Shown here in pieces: positions 45,901 to 57,576 of a stretch of 64,000 nucleotides of DNA. The DNA is from Paracyclopina nana (taxonomy: Eukaryota; Arthropoda; Copepoda; Cyclopoida; Cyclopettidae). The notes below the pieces were generated by a model, which worked only from the letters and a program-made list of their open reading frames with translations, did not search any database and was not told the origin of the DNA. Made by a program: the position numbers and the translations under genes. The first letter of the stretch is position 1. The number at the start of each line of letters is the position of its first letter. The stretch spans positions 5,476,001 through 5,540,000 of the forward strand of contig JAGUCH010000006.1 of assembly GCA_019096065.1 (NCBI GenBank). Direction: 5' to 3'.

Positions 45901-47952
45901 CTGCTGCTGCTTTTGATAAGGCAATTTGACACGAGGACGCAGCACAGCAGATAATAATTTGCCACTGTGGCCCAAATTCAGCCTACATTCTTTGATTTAT
46001 TTTACATGATACTATTATGAGGTAATTGGGCTGTGACACGTGAACCTCACCTCTAGTAATAATCACCGAGAGAGGAAAAGTAATGATTTGGTGATTACTC
46101 CATTGTGCCCGAAAAAAAATGCTCCCCTTCTTCCATCTCAATCTTTTGATAATTAAGCAGCTAGCAGAAGCAAAACAGTTCATCAATCATGCAGCATAAA
46201 CAAACTTTGCTCTCGTTGCTTCTCAAGCTTAGAATGCCATTAGTGAGATTATTCGTCCACAAATTTCCCAGAAAAAATCACGTTAGTCTTGGCTAGAATT
46301 AGTATTAGATGTAGTACTGCTGCAACTTCGCATGAACAAACGCAGTTTATGGCCCTCGAGTGAGGACATCGTGCTTTTTCCAGGCCCACCTCTCATTTAA
46401 CGATATTTATGTGCTGCAGTATAAATAACAGGCAAAAAAATGAGCAAACGTCAGAGCTCTCAAACTGATTGTAAAAAGTTTAATAAGTGAGCGAGCGCGC
46501 GGCCCGCGAGCGCCCGTTAGTATGCGCGTAAACATAAACAAACAACGGCGCGCCGGTCACAACCCGGTCAAAGCTGCATAGAAGCTTTTCACTAGCAAAA
46601 TGAAAGCAGCTCTAAGGACAGCACTTACCGAATTGCAGGGCTGTAAAAGCTGCTGCTAGACGACCTCATTTGAGGTCTTTGCACTTCCTATATATTTATA
46701 CAGTCTTCTATTAAAAGGCGACGTCTAATGAGATTATTATACGCGTTCACTATTGCAGCTTGTATAACCAAGTAATCAAATAGATATAAAATCATGTGAA
46801 AGTTTTTAATGGCAGTGCAATTTCACGTTTTGCATTCATAATCATTGAGGCTGAGCTTCAGCTGATTTTCGATTCGAAAATTTTGGCATTTTATTATGCA
46901 AATTGGCGCAGCAGTTTTAAACTGTAAAATTACGCAAATGGAGAAAAAGCAAATTTTCCAGCTTCAATAAGACGAGCTCAATTTGTGTGTGGTGTGATTA
47001 GTTGCCTGATTTTTTATTGGGCCTTTTTTGTACCTCTTTTATTGACTTCCTATCAAGCAAGTGTTTGCACCAAAAAGATCCCCACTGCACACTGGGCCAA
47101 AAAAACTTCATTTTGTACGTTTCGGCCAAATCAAAATTCGTCATTTTTCACTTTTTTGGCTCAATACCTGCAGTTCATGCTCCAACAGACCCAAATTAAT
47201 ACTTTATTTGCGGTAGCGGTATCATACCGTAGAAACAAGCGGGTCGAGAAGTGACCCGGTCAAGTTTGTTAAAAAACCTCAATAAAAAATCAAAAGCAAA
47301 AAAATGGCTCAAAAGTCCACTTTTAGGCAAAAAAGATCAATGTTCTTTTAAATAACTCATTTTTGAAGCTAATTCTTCCCATTTATGCTTTTGAGCTTAT
47401 GTTTTAGTACTTTAGGAGGACCACAATTGGGCCCAAAATGAACATCCCATTTTCCTAAAAAATAGAATAACAAAAATAAGCCTAAGTTGTGGGGTCATGA
47501 GTGGTTTTCAATAAAATCAAGTCCTATGTGGAGCAAAAGTCTCATGACCAAGGATTAAAGTGGAACTGATTGCATTTTTTGGCGACCTTATCTGTTTGAA
47601 GAAGTCAAAAAGTCAAAATTTGCCATGTTTAGAAAGCTCCGCCATAGAAGCTACAATTTGACGGAAAAATTCATAACGTACAAAAAAAAGTCTGATTGGC
47701 CCTGTGTGCACTGAGACTCCATGCGGCTACCTTTTCAAGCCATTTTTTGCTGCCATCCTCGTTAAGCAATTGAAGCTTCGTTGTAAAACAAGAGTAAACA
47801 AGTCGCGAGCAACCGTAATTTGATATGATTTCAGCTTGTAGAATCTAGCTTTGGAAGCATTTTAACAAGCTTCCTTCTTTATCATTTTCGTTCTTTTCTG
47901 AATTCAATCAATGTGTGAAACATTCAGCTTGAACTAATATTATTTGATTTTA
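42963..47952. other. gene-poor stretch rich in GCACACTGGG
   Basis: No gene is supported. Exact copies of GCACACTGGG or its complement occur at 43,212, 43,693, 43,812, 44,805 and 47,087, with a one-mismatch copy at 44,198. There are CpG-rich palindromes near 45,680-45,700 (CACGTGCACGTG then GGCGCGCCGGCGCGC) and near 46,490-46,550. A minus frame at 45,615-45,818 contains a Met start followed by a Lys/Arg/Thr-rich 47-residue stretch with no recognised domain. Confidence 0.4.
44948..45235. repeat. partial copy of the CCCGTTCTCAT repeat family
   Basis: The right half is close to the family at 55.8-59.7 kb: GTGCCGATCGGCTCAGTAGT, then GAGATATG, then AGCCTTGCTTAACATTATAG, ending in ATATGAGAACGGGCT. 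The left half is diverged and no clean left terminus is seen. Confidence 0.65.
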
Positions 47953-48701
47953 TGCCCTGTTCATGTACGCCCCAAACTCGGCCGAATAATTGTCGTAGCA
48001 GGGGGGTCTCGTAAGTGATTTCTTGACGCAAGTTTTGCATACTAAAACCACCAAATCTGTTCGTCTTAGCTGCGGTGGCGCTAGTAGTTCTTACTTCATA
48101 GCGCGTAAGCTCATGTGACGTCAGTGATGGAAGCGAGCGGGCTAATCTTTCCCTTTTTAAAACAGAGCTCCCAGATAAGTTCTGTTTTTACCAAAAAGTA
48201 TGCAATTTTGGCACATTTTGCTAATTTATGGTTGATTATGGAAATTTTTGGAAGTGAAATCCACAGAATTCTATTGAAATTTCGTCTTGGAGCCTACCAC
48301 AGCTCAGTCAGACTGTGCGCTATAGTAAAGCAGCGATAAGAACTCACCTTATTAGTATAGATCATCTTGTGTCGTAGAACAAGCGCCAGCTGGTACAAAA
48401 TAATCAGATCGATTTTAAGCCAACTTGAAAGTAAACAAAAGTAATTATGGCAATTAATGGGCCATATTTTGAGACATTTGTAGCAAAATTAGTAGTTAGA
48501 TTTCATCTTTTACAAAAGAAACGCGACGAAAGCTATCATGAAAAAAAGTTGAAAATCATGAAACTAAATTGCAAAAATTGCCCTAAAAAACGCTACTCGG
48601 TTCCAAGCTGAACTCGTTGAGTGGTAGTCAGCAACAGATTCACTTTTCCCAAATTCAATTGTTTCCAAATCCGAGGGCATTCTTAATACATGAACAAGGC
48701 A
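47953..48701. mobile_element. 749-bp TA-flanked MITE
   Basis: The ends TGCCCTGTTCATGTA and TACATGAACAAGGCA are inverted repeats, with TA directly outside (47,951-47,952 and 48,702-48,703). Internal phrases (TTAAGCCAACTTGAAAG, GATTTCATCTTTTA, AGCTGAACT) are shared in order with the fragment in the peptidase intron at 14,117-14,650. Non-coding. The TA duplication fits Tc1/mariner-type MITEs. Confidence 0.8.
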
Positions 48702-48703
48702 TA

Positions 48704-51416
48704 TTAGTGTAGGAATGGATAAAGGAAGGCGATTATTAATTTTCGCGCTTCTTTTAGAGCGGAAGTTGAGGAATTTAAAACGCGCAACCTTTCTCACATT
48801 TCGCCAATTATTTTGTCATTTTATTGCCGTTGGCAAAGCCGGCAAATTTCATCGGAGCAGGCAATAAATTCGCTTTTATGTGCGGCCTACCGCCATAAAT
48901 CTCACTTTATTATCAGTTACGCGAACATTACAAAAAATCCTTTTTTATATACCGCGCTGCTCGAATTTACGCGCGGAAAAACGGCTGGTCCTTTTTTAAA
49001 GGAAAACCGCGGCCATTTTGCCCGTGTCAAAAATGTAATAATTAATTTTCGGCTGTGCATGAAGTGTGTAAAATTGCATTTGTCAGCAGCAGCCCAATTT
49101 TACGAATCTGCGCGCTTGTTGGGTCAAATGTCAAGCTAGCATGCAAAAGGGTTGCAAGTGTGCCAAAATGTGTCGAGTTTCGCAAAACGTCCATGATAAA
49201 TTGCAATGCCTTCAAACTTGGTCAGTGGGTCAGCAGCAGCAGCAGCAGACCTTCTTCGATTACAATGACAAACTTGGCGCCAAAATTATATTGAATTTTA
49301 ACAATGGCTTCTTGCCTGTAAAATCCCCTTTTGAAATACGTTGCCCTACTTACTTGCAAAAATGGTTGTTTTTCTCGGTCCAGCAAGAAAGTCATTGACC
49401 CTCTCTGTATCAGAAGTTGACTTTCATAATAAGCTCTCTTTTCATGAGGTAATATAATATTTTAGTGGCAAGACCATTGGAAGAAGATATCAAGCTGTAG
49501 TATGCCACCCTCAGAGTTTTTTATGGCGAGAGGACCCCCCTGTGTCATGGAGAGATCCTCTGGAAAGTTGTTAAGGATGCAATGGAGCTTTCTCAACCTC
49601 CGAGGACGTTCATTCACCCCGAGGACAGAGTATATACTACTCTCGGCAATTCTGGCCTTCAAAAAAGGCACCGCACAGCTCAAGTCGTTTGTCAAACGCA
49701 GGCTTTATTTTTTTCCGTCAAAGCAGCCCCCCAGAAATGCCTTAAATTTCTTGGCCCGGTCACTCTTTTTTGAGTGAGTTTGATATATTTAATTGAGTTT
49801 CATTGAATTATAAATATTCCAGGCACACCGAGCCTACAATTGTCAGGCTTACATGGGATGCTCCTCAATTTTTCATTCGGCTCGACTTGGAACTCGATCA
49901 ACGACTCCATGGGCAAAAGTGCTGTTTTTACTACGAAAAATGCGCGGGAAAGCCCGTATAAAGTAGCTTCCTTCCATTAAATGTATATTTATTAGCAAGA
50001 AATGCTCCACTGAGCATTTTGGGGCAGAAATCAGAGCGGCTACTTTTCAATTGGACTGAGTCATCAAACAATCTCAGCTTTTGGTCATCATCACCGTAGT
50101 TTTATGGGTCATGCACGTTTCCCACTTTACGGAAGCGCCATCTGCTGATCGTCGTAGCTTTCTTTTATGCCCAAGAGACATCTTATATTGGAATAGAGTT
50201 AGAAAAACAATTGTGTGTCGGGGCCGTAAATGTCTTGCCGCGACAATGTTTATGGGACACACGTGACAGCTCTTTTTATAGTGTGTCATGAAGCCAGCGA
50301 TTGACAACACGTGGTCATCTGGATTTGGTGATCATGTCGCGCAATCAACCATCGTTCGCCTTGTGTATAATATTGTTAACACGAGCATCAAACGGTCAAT
50401 GCCCTGGTATGTACAGAGAGTCCTGCCTAAAATAGGGCTTGATTGATCGAATTTCAAGTCGAGCCAATAATAAAATAGCTCAATGCAATACTTTATTTTA
50501 GTGCCTTAAAATTGTGGGCTCGTTTTATAAGCATGCTCTTTTCTTCTCCTTTTGGCAGGACACTCTGTAAAAGTGGAATTTCAAGCATTTTCTCGTTTTT
50601 CCCTTTTTCGAAGGATATTCTTTATGCTGTAACCAGACACGACATGTCAAAAATTCAAGTCAATTTAAGCATGAATAGTATTATTAGATAATGTAAAAGA
50701 CTGCTGAATTGAACTTTGATGCATGAAATATGATGTGCTAAAACATGGCCGAAAATAATTTGAAACCTGATCTCGTGTTTTATTGTGCCCAAAACTAGTG
50801 TCCCGCTCATGTGTCAAATTGACTTTGCTAACAGCAAAATAATTGTTTCTTTTCAAAAAACAAATGAGTTTTGCTGTCAAAGCCTTTAACTGAAGGCAAT
50901 TATTTGTTCAAGAACTGAAATTGAGGGCATAATTTGAATTATATTTTTGAAGTGGTCTTGAAAATCGACCTGATTAAATTAAAAGTGGCGGAAAACTTAA
51001 TTAATTTTAGGGATACATGAACAGGACATAAGTTCCTTTGTTGGTGCTGCTTTTTGTTGTGGGCACAAAGTAATGGTGACAACTTTTGAAGGAAGAAGAA
51101 CTTTATTAGCAGAAAGGACAATGAAAGTAGACCTCTGGAGCACCTCAAAGAACCACCAACTGTTGTCCTATAAAGAATGCTTTATGACACCTCGAATTGC
51201 CCACTGTGGCCATAACATCAGGCCTAGAATTGCAAAGTCTACTGTCATATCATTGTTGCCACTCTCAAAGTTTGAATTGAGTTTTTCTTTTGCTTTAAAA
51301 GCAGGAATTGTCAGAGCCAATTAACATTTATGCCATGCATACAGAAAACATGAACAGAAAGAAATATGTAATGAAAAACTGCTGAGAAGACATTTTGCCA
51401 AAAATATTTTTAAATA
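48704..51416. other. gene-poor stretch with repeat fragments
   Basis: No gene is supported. A CAG microsatellite lies near 49,230. Fragments of the GAGCC/GGCTCGAC repeat occur at about 49,815-49,920 and 50,430-50,530. A shorter inverted-repeat element lies at 50,799-51,028. Open frames at 49,462-49,777 on both strands mirror each other and show no domain. Confidence 0.4.
50799..51028. mobile_element. 230-bp MITE of the GTTCATG family
   Basis: The ends are TGTCCCGCTCATGTGT and ATACATGAACAGGACA, inverted with a few mismatches and related to the termini at 42,124 and 47,953. TA follows the right end; the left side reads CTAG, so the duplication is not clean. The interior is AT-rich and non-coding. 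Confidence 0.55.
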
Positions 51417-51470
51417 TTATTCCTCTGCTTCATTTCCTTCTTCCTCTTCTTCAGATGAGCTGTGGTGGAG
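51417..51470 (-). CDS. possible alternative last exon of troponin I
   Basis: A good acceptor (TTACAATTGCAG) precedes an 18-codon frame reading LHHSSSEEEEEGNEAEE and stop. The exon enters in phase 0, the same phase as the donor after LN at 51,740, so it can replace the exon at 51,631-51,521. Acidic Glu-rich tails are common in arthropod troponin I. The exon lies beyond two AATAAA signals of the main form, which fits alternative splicing with alternative polyadenylation. This is inferred from sequence only. Confidence 0.4.
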   Translation of the reverse strand, partial: LHHSSSEEEEEGNEAEE

Positions 51471-51520
51471 CTGCAATTGTAAGAAAGAGAGATTTATTGC
51501 TTTTTTATTTATAAAAGGTG

Positions 51521-52577
51521 CTAAAAGTTAATTATTGCCTCTTTGGACATGAGAGTTGGAGATTCTGGTGGGTAATCTGAGGAAAACGATTTGGACTTTT
51601 CACCCTTGGTCCATTCTGGCTTCTTTTTCTGCTGAAACCGAAAGAGAAAAAATCTTGAAGGAAAGTAGGCCTCCTTTTTCGATCTGATAGCCTCTAAATC
51701 AAATAATGAAATCTGCAGAATTTGAATAATAATACTCACATTGAGGTCTTCCTCGTCCATGGTGAACTCCTTCTTTTTCACCACTTTCAGATTTTGCCTA
51801 AAGTTGAACTCGGCTGCTTTCTTTTGCAATTTCGCGAATTTGTTGTCATATTTGGAGACCTTTTTGAGGCTCGGCTTCACACTGGAAACAAAAAATGGAG
51901 GCAATTTTGAAAAATGGCCGCTATATTCAAATGCATGCTCACAATTTTCCCCGCAAATTGTTGACAGCAATGTTGGTTTCTTCAATCTGCAAAATTATAG
52001 GTTGCGTGAGTTTGTTTACATTTGTTGCGCGCGTCCTCACTCACCTGGTACTGCTTGATGTCAGCTGTTTTCTCCAAGTCAAACTTTTCGCCCTCTAACG
52101 CCTTGATCCGGTCGTGATATTGCTTGCAGATTGCCCTCAGTTGATCTACAAAAAGTTGCATTTACTCATATTTGGATTAATTTGAAGTTTTTTAAAGGGC
52201 ACCACCATCAGAAAGTCCAGAAAGGTCAGCTGACTTCCCACATCTTTCCTGCACTTTTTGCTTCTTAATTTTGAGAGCTTCCTCGTGCTCTTCAATGATT
52301 TTCTTGCGTGCATGATTAGCCAGCAAAACCTTAGAGGTAAATAAGTTGAAAAAGTCCGCCATTTTTCATCTTTTGTGTAGGTTATACCCGCAGCTTCTTT
52401 TTCCTTTCAGGAGTCATAAATCCTTTCTTTTTCTTTGTTCTGGCCAGCTCCTCCATGCGATTCCTCACTTCCAATTTCCGATCCATATACGTCGGGCTGG
52501 GAAAAACTTTTAAGCTAAATCTGCTGTGAAATATTGAAAGAAAAAGCAGGTAATTACCCAGCTGCCTCTTCAGCCAT
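51521..52577 (-). CDS. wupA: troponin I (muscle thin-filament inhibitory subunit)
   Basis: Seven exons on the minus strand: 52577-52558, 52496-52388, 52329-52206, 52145-52045, 51986-51943, 51881-51740 and 51631-51521; all phases match and give 216 residues, the usual size. It inhibits actin-myosin ATPase and releases on calcium binding to troponin C. Diagnostic arthropod blocks are visible: KKGFMTPERKKKLR (residues about 30-43), QERCGKSADLS, LRGKLVKPSLKKVSKY (inhibitory region), NKFAKLQKKAAEFNFR, LKVVKKKEFTMDEEDLN, and QKKKPEWTKG at the C-terminus. Introns are 48-108 bp. Two AATAAA signals on the minus strand (51,504-51,509 and 51,493-51,498) follow the stop closely. A possible alternative final exon lies just downstream. 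The symbol follows the Drosophila orthologue. Confidence 0.95.
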
Positions 52578-52873
52578 GATGAGATTATAGATGATGATAT
52601 GTGCTTTCCAGCAACTTTCCAAGATCTGACTAAAAATGAACCTCCAATCTGGAACAAGCGCGTGCCTTTAAGTCTACATCAGCCAAAATCTCTCCTCGCA
52701 AAAACTTTTTCAATCAAGATGATAGTCAAGAAATTCTGGCGTTCGCATTTCCTGGCAAACCAGCCGTCACATGTTTCCAGCTCACACCAGTGCAGTGTCA
52801 AATGTCAGCTGACGTCCGCCTGTGTAGCTTGCAGGGCGCGCCAGTACGCGACGCGCGCACTGAACGCGTTTCC

Positions 52874-52883
52874 GCGCATGCGC
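52874..52883. promoter_or_regulatory. perfect NRF-1 / Erect-wing type site
   Basis: GCGCATGCGC is a full palindromic NRF-1 core inside a short CpG-rich patch (52,835-52,890), about 300 bp upstream of the troponin I start codon. In Drosophila the NRF-1 orthologue Erect wing is needed for flight-muscle and neuronal development, so the location is suggestive. Occupancy and target gene are inference. Confidence 0.45.
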
Positions 52884-55802
52884 GCTAAGAGCTTAATAGT
52901 ATGTTTCTGGCTGCAGCTTTTTAAAGCTTTTTCGCATGCATAATGAATCACTCTGTATTTCCACTTGATACAACGTTCGATATAGTTTACCAAAAGCTCT
53001 TGAGGCAACGTAAACAAAATTCTTCCTTTTGAGAGCTGCAGCAGCAGCTATAAACACTTTTTGGTGAGCCTGCTATCTACTTAATGAGCTTAAATTCTAT
53101 GTAGTGCACAGCAGCTTGCATGCAGGCGGGAGATCAATCAATAATTAACTTTCGCATGTTGAAATGGCTTATTGATGATCCATCGTCCATGTTGGAAAAG
53201 TAAAACACTGCCATATTGAAAACAACCCCATCAAAATGTCGTTAAGTGCGCCGCCATATTGCAGATGTGTCAAGTCCGTGAAAAACGGACTTTTTGCCTC
53301 GTTTTCAGCAACCAGAAGGTGAGCATTTGACAAATGTTCCTTTCCGTCCAATTTTCCCAGGCTGCATTCAAAGAAAAAAATTCGGTCCAAGTGGGTGCAA
53401 GCATATGTAGAAATAATTCAAAAAAATGAAAGGGAGCCAAAAGAAGAAGAAGAAAAAAAGAAATAACCAAGAAGTAGTTAGTTTTACAATTGTGCTGCAG
53501 GCTTTTCTTTTGTCACTGAACTTCTTTTGCTCTATAGGGGTGCAATAATGCAAGGTGCACAGTGGGGAGCCAAGGAAGCTTTTGATTAATATAATTTCAG
53601 GCTCTTTTCATAACTGCTTCAAAATAGGGGAAGTTGAGAGAGCAATTCGTCAACTTCACATCATGAAATCTGGCTGCAACCACCTAAAAGAGGAAAAAAG
53701 GATCGTCTCACATCTAAGTGCATTTCAGGTGCTTTTTTCAGCTACTTTCATTATTTGTAGAGCAGAGACAAAAAGGTGCAAGTCATGGTTGAAGCTGCAA
53801 GCTGAGTGCTCACTCTGCCTTCATCATGTTTTCAATTGAAAACCCCCATCAATGAGACTGCCAATTACATCAAAAACTGAAAGAAGGAGACAACTGAGTC
53901 ATGCTCACACTAAACATCAGCATGCAGCGTTAGCTACTTCATAAACTTAGAGAGTGGACAACGCCAAAAGTAAGTACTACGGTTTTAGCTGCCAATCTCA
54001 ATAGTGGTTCCTTTAGAAAGCGATCAAAGAAATCTGAGGTAATTGCTGAACTTGATTTATAATTTTAAAATGAGCATGCCGAATCTTATTCTAAAGAATA
54101 CGATTTTCGTAAACAATAGTAAATAATTGAATAATTAAGCAAATATTCAAAAGTGTGTTTTGCTTTTCCCCGCTCCCCATGCTGCTCCGTAGGTTTTGTA
54201 GAGAATAAAGATATATTTCCGATTTGCTTAAAAAAGGCTGCGTGGAAGAAACTAGCGCAAAATTGCGGATTTTGTTGTCCGCTCTCTAAGCTTATTCAGC
54301 ACCTAGCCAGCGTTTACATCCCCTTTTCTGTAATACAATTGATGCAGTAGCAGCAGCAGCAGAACTCCCCTTATTTAAAGCTGGTTCACTCTGTCTGGCC
54401 TCAGTCTGGAAAATTCCAAGTTTGGTGCCACAGTGGGGCAACAGTGGGCCAAAATGTGCATTCTCATGGAATGTCAATTGCCTCCTTTTTCCACGCAGTG
54501 CAATGAGTCTAATATTATATGCTTTTTATGCGCGTCGATTGTCGGGAAAAGTGTAAAGGCGATTTTTTGGTGTCATTCAAAGTGCAGCAGCAGCTGCACA
54601 CTCTTTCATTCTCGGGCTATTAAGTGCAGCATCATTTCAAAATCTGAGATATTTGAAAGGAATTGGTATAGTTTGATGATGACAAAAATTAGGGATGAAT
54701 GAACGGCCCTGACCCCGAGCTATTATAATTGAAAATCTTTTTTTTATGATACGTTATATCAGAAATTACGTGACATGTGTGACGAAATGAGGTGCCCTGC
54801 CCTTTAGCCACCCCCCAAAAAATAACTCCTATTTAGGCCAGGAAAAAAAAACCTGTCAAAAGCAGAGCTGCAATCCGTTGAAAATGCAGCTGCATTTATC
54901 TGAGAGAGTGGCTCACAATTTTGGGGATTTTTTGTGACACGTTCCTCAATGGAAAATTATTACTACGAATATATTCATGCACGGCTGTCATATCTGTTAT
55001 ATATGTGGGGAAATACAAGCATTTCTGATTATTAGTGGGATATAGCATGGCTAATTTTGACTTTCGCAGCACATTTGAAGCAATTTGTGGGAAACAAAGG
55101 CGAAATTCAATGCTCTCACATCTGCTTTCAATGCTCACACACAAATAAGTGACAGCCATTTATTTGTTTGTGATCGTTAAGAATGCAAATTCCCCAATTC
55201 CCCACTTTTTGCCGCAAAAACCGACTTTCTCATTAATTATGCTAATCAGTCATACATTGCATGAATGATAAATGGATGTCCTCTTTTTTGCTTGTTTTCA
55301 CTTGGTATAACATATACAGTAATAAATGAGCTGCAGGGGAATTCCCCATGACTTTTGGCTTTTGCTTCAAAATCAATGGAAAAATTGCAGGAATTTCAGC
55401 CAAGGTGAAAAATATGCTCATTGACCGGAACCAAGCAAGCATGCATACATTTTTGAGCCTAATTATTTCTCCATGCTCAAAACTCACAAGCGAAGGGGAA
55501 TTGTTGGCCAAATGGGAAGATTTTGAATGCTAGTGAAATTGGAGCAAACAAGTCCACCACTCGTTGCAGGAAAACGCGCGGACAATTCATCTGTTGCAAT
55601 TGTATAGCAGTACAAGCGATTGTTATATGACAACGCAAACAACAAGTTTGAATACCTCCATTCTTCTGAAGTTTCAAGAGTGTACCGACTTTGATCCAAA
55701 TGATCCAACCGATTTTCCATGTGTGTGGCAAATATCCGAAAGATGCTTGTTTCACGGAAAAAAGGCAGCCAGGATATCCTCCTTGAAATAAGTGACAGTT
55801 TC
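52884..55802. other. gene-poor stretch upstream of troponin I
   Basis: No gene is supported. The first few hundred bases presumably contain more troponin I regulatory sequence. A CAG/CTG microsatellite lies near 54,347-54,362. Open frames here (for example 53,555-53,839 on plus) have no recognised domain or conserved block. Confidence 0.4.
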
Positions 55803-56206
55803 GCCCGTTCTCATGTTACTTAAGCAAAGCTCTTTGAAGTTAAGCTAGGCTCTTTAGAAGCGAATGCCTCAGCAATTACTGAGCTGATTGGAACCAAACT
55901 TGGTAGTGTTCTTCAGTGAGACTATCTACGGCTTTGTGCCAACTTGGTTGAGATCCGAGGCCGCCCAACTGGAGGCCATTTATATAATGTGAAGCAAGGC
56001 AGCTTTGCTTAACATATATAGCGGGAAAATGGCCTCCACTCATCGGCCTTCAATCCGGATGAATTTATGCATGAACAATTATTAGGGTCTACTGAAAAAT
56101 CCTTCCAAGTTTGGTGCCAATCGGCTCAGTAGTTGTTGAGATATGCGCCTCCAAAGAGCCTTGCTTATCATTATAGGAGCCTAGCTAGATAAGTATGAGA
56201 ACGGGC
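55803..56206. repeat. CCCGTTCTCAT family, copy 1
   Basis: The ends GCCCGTTCTCATG and TATGAGAACGGGC are inverted repeats. The body is an imperfect palindrome: TGATTGGAACCAAACTTGG on the left pairs with CCAAGTTTGGTGCCAATCGG on the right. AACTGGAGGCCATTT and ATGGCCTCCA flank the centre. About 404 bp long and oriented opposite to the copies at 57.6 and 59.4 kb. Non-coding. Confidence 0.8.
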
Positions 56207-56212
56207 TTTAAA

Positions 56213-56451
56213 ACAACTATGCAGCAGATTGGAATTCAACTTGGCAGAATTCTTCAGAAGAGCCTTATAATTGTTCATGCTTCACATTTTGAGCAGCCTC
56301 CAGTTGACGGCCTCAGATCTCAACTAATTTTGGTATGCTGCTACAAATAGTTGCTCTGAAGAATCCTGCAAAGTTTGGTTCCAGTCTTCTCAGCAATTGT
56401 TGCACTATTAGCTTCCTAAGAGCTTTGCTTAACTAATATCAGATCGGGCTG
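56213..56451. repeat. diverged CCCGTTCTCAT family fragment
   Basis: Directly after copy 1, phrases of the same family recur (CAACTTGGCAGAATTCTTCAG, here slightly shortened in the match; CTTCACATTTTGAGCAGCCTC; AGTTTGGTTCCAGTC; TTGCTTAAC), ending ATCAGATCGGGCT. It seems to be an older, partly deleted copy. Confidence 0.55.
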
Positions 56452-57576
56452 ACAAGAAGCATTTTCGTTCTAGCTCTAATTTTGTAACGTCTAGCTCGTC
56501 TGTCTGATTTTTTAAAGGGGGTGCAGCCATAATAGTAGCAAGTGAAAGCTGTCTGGATGCAGGGGATAACAGTTCAGCATAATAATTGCATTCTGTCTGC
56601 AGCAACCCCCTTTGCACTTGCAGCTCCAGCAGCAGCACACAAAGCCTTAGTTTTCTAATCTGTCTGCACTCTAATGCAGCTCAGGGGAAAAACCAGACAG
56701 TCGTTGAACCAGACTCTCCTATAGAGTACACGAGCTGCAGCAGATAAACTTGACTGCATCCAACATAACAACCCAGACACATGCAATGTCCTGTGTATGA
56801 AATATATGCTTGCAAGTTTTCAGACATTGCAGTTTTTTCATAGAAAGTGACACACCTCTCTTTTATGTAATATAGCACTTTTTAAAAGAAGGCTGTATAG
56901 GTGCCCAAAATGGCCTTTATTCAGCATGTTCTAATCAAAATGGTTTCCCCCCTCAACTTGCAGCTGCAGCTCAAATTCCCCCAGGAATATTTTCTGACTC
57001 ACCAGAAAGCTCGAGGGGAAAATTGCTCTTGGTTGAACTTATTGCATTTTTTCGTCTGGTGGGGATCCGCCGACAGCAACATCAATGCACTATTGATTTT
57101 TGCCCTAAAAAAGAATAATGCTCGTGATAAAACATGGACCATTATTTATGTCTCTTCTACATCATCATCAGGTCGTTTTCTTCGTTTGAAGAAGCAGAGC
57201 AAGGCAAAAATGAAAAGCTGACTACTTTTTGGAAACTGGCTTTAGAAGCCACCAATATTTCTGGGTGGCCAAGATGGCGGCCGGCAAAATCGATAAAAGT
57301 GCATCGGAGAGCAAAAAGAGAGAGAGACAGAGCAGCAAACGAAGAAGCTATTGGTGTCACGTTACGATATAACGCTATAGTATATAAGGGAGCCAGCCAT
57401 CTCAGACTTGTCTGGCTAATGACATTTCCGGATGATATAGCAACTAGGGCTTCCGCGCAAAAGTATCATATATTCATTAGAAAAATGGGCGCAACTTGGA
57501 GGGTTGATGGATTGCTTCTCGCAAAGTTTCTGCAGCATTGCAGTGAAGCCCCAAAAAATGGATGCTTGGCTTTTAA
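56452..57576. other. spacer with a possible start-site motif
   Basis: No complete gene is supported. The notable object is AAGATGGCGGCC at 57,271 (see the candidate at 57,274). The open frames at 56,901-57,221 and 57,134-57,598 are not domain-bearing. Confidence 0.4.
57274..57372 (+). CDS. candidate first exon at a YY1-like ATG (weak)
   Basis: CCAAGATGGCGGCCGG matches the YY1/Pho-type element AAGATGGCGGC that often covers a start codon. From this ATG a 32-residue hydrophilic frame runs (MAAGKIDKSASESKKRERQS and on) before a stop; a GTGTCAC donor-like site lies near its end. No downstream exon could be assigned, so this may be a first exon, a tiny ORF or chance. Confidence 0.2.
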   Translation: MAAGKIDKSASESKKRERQSSKRRSYWCHVTI

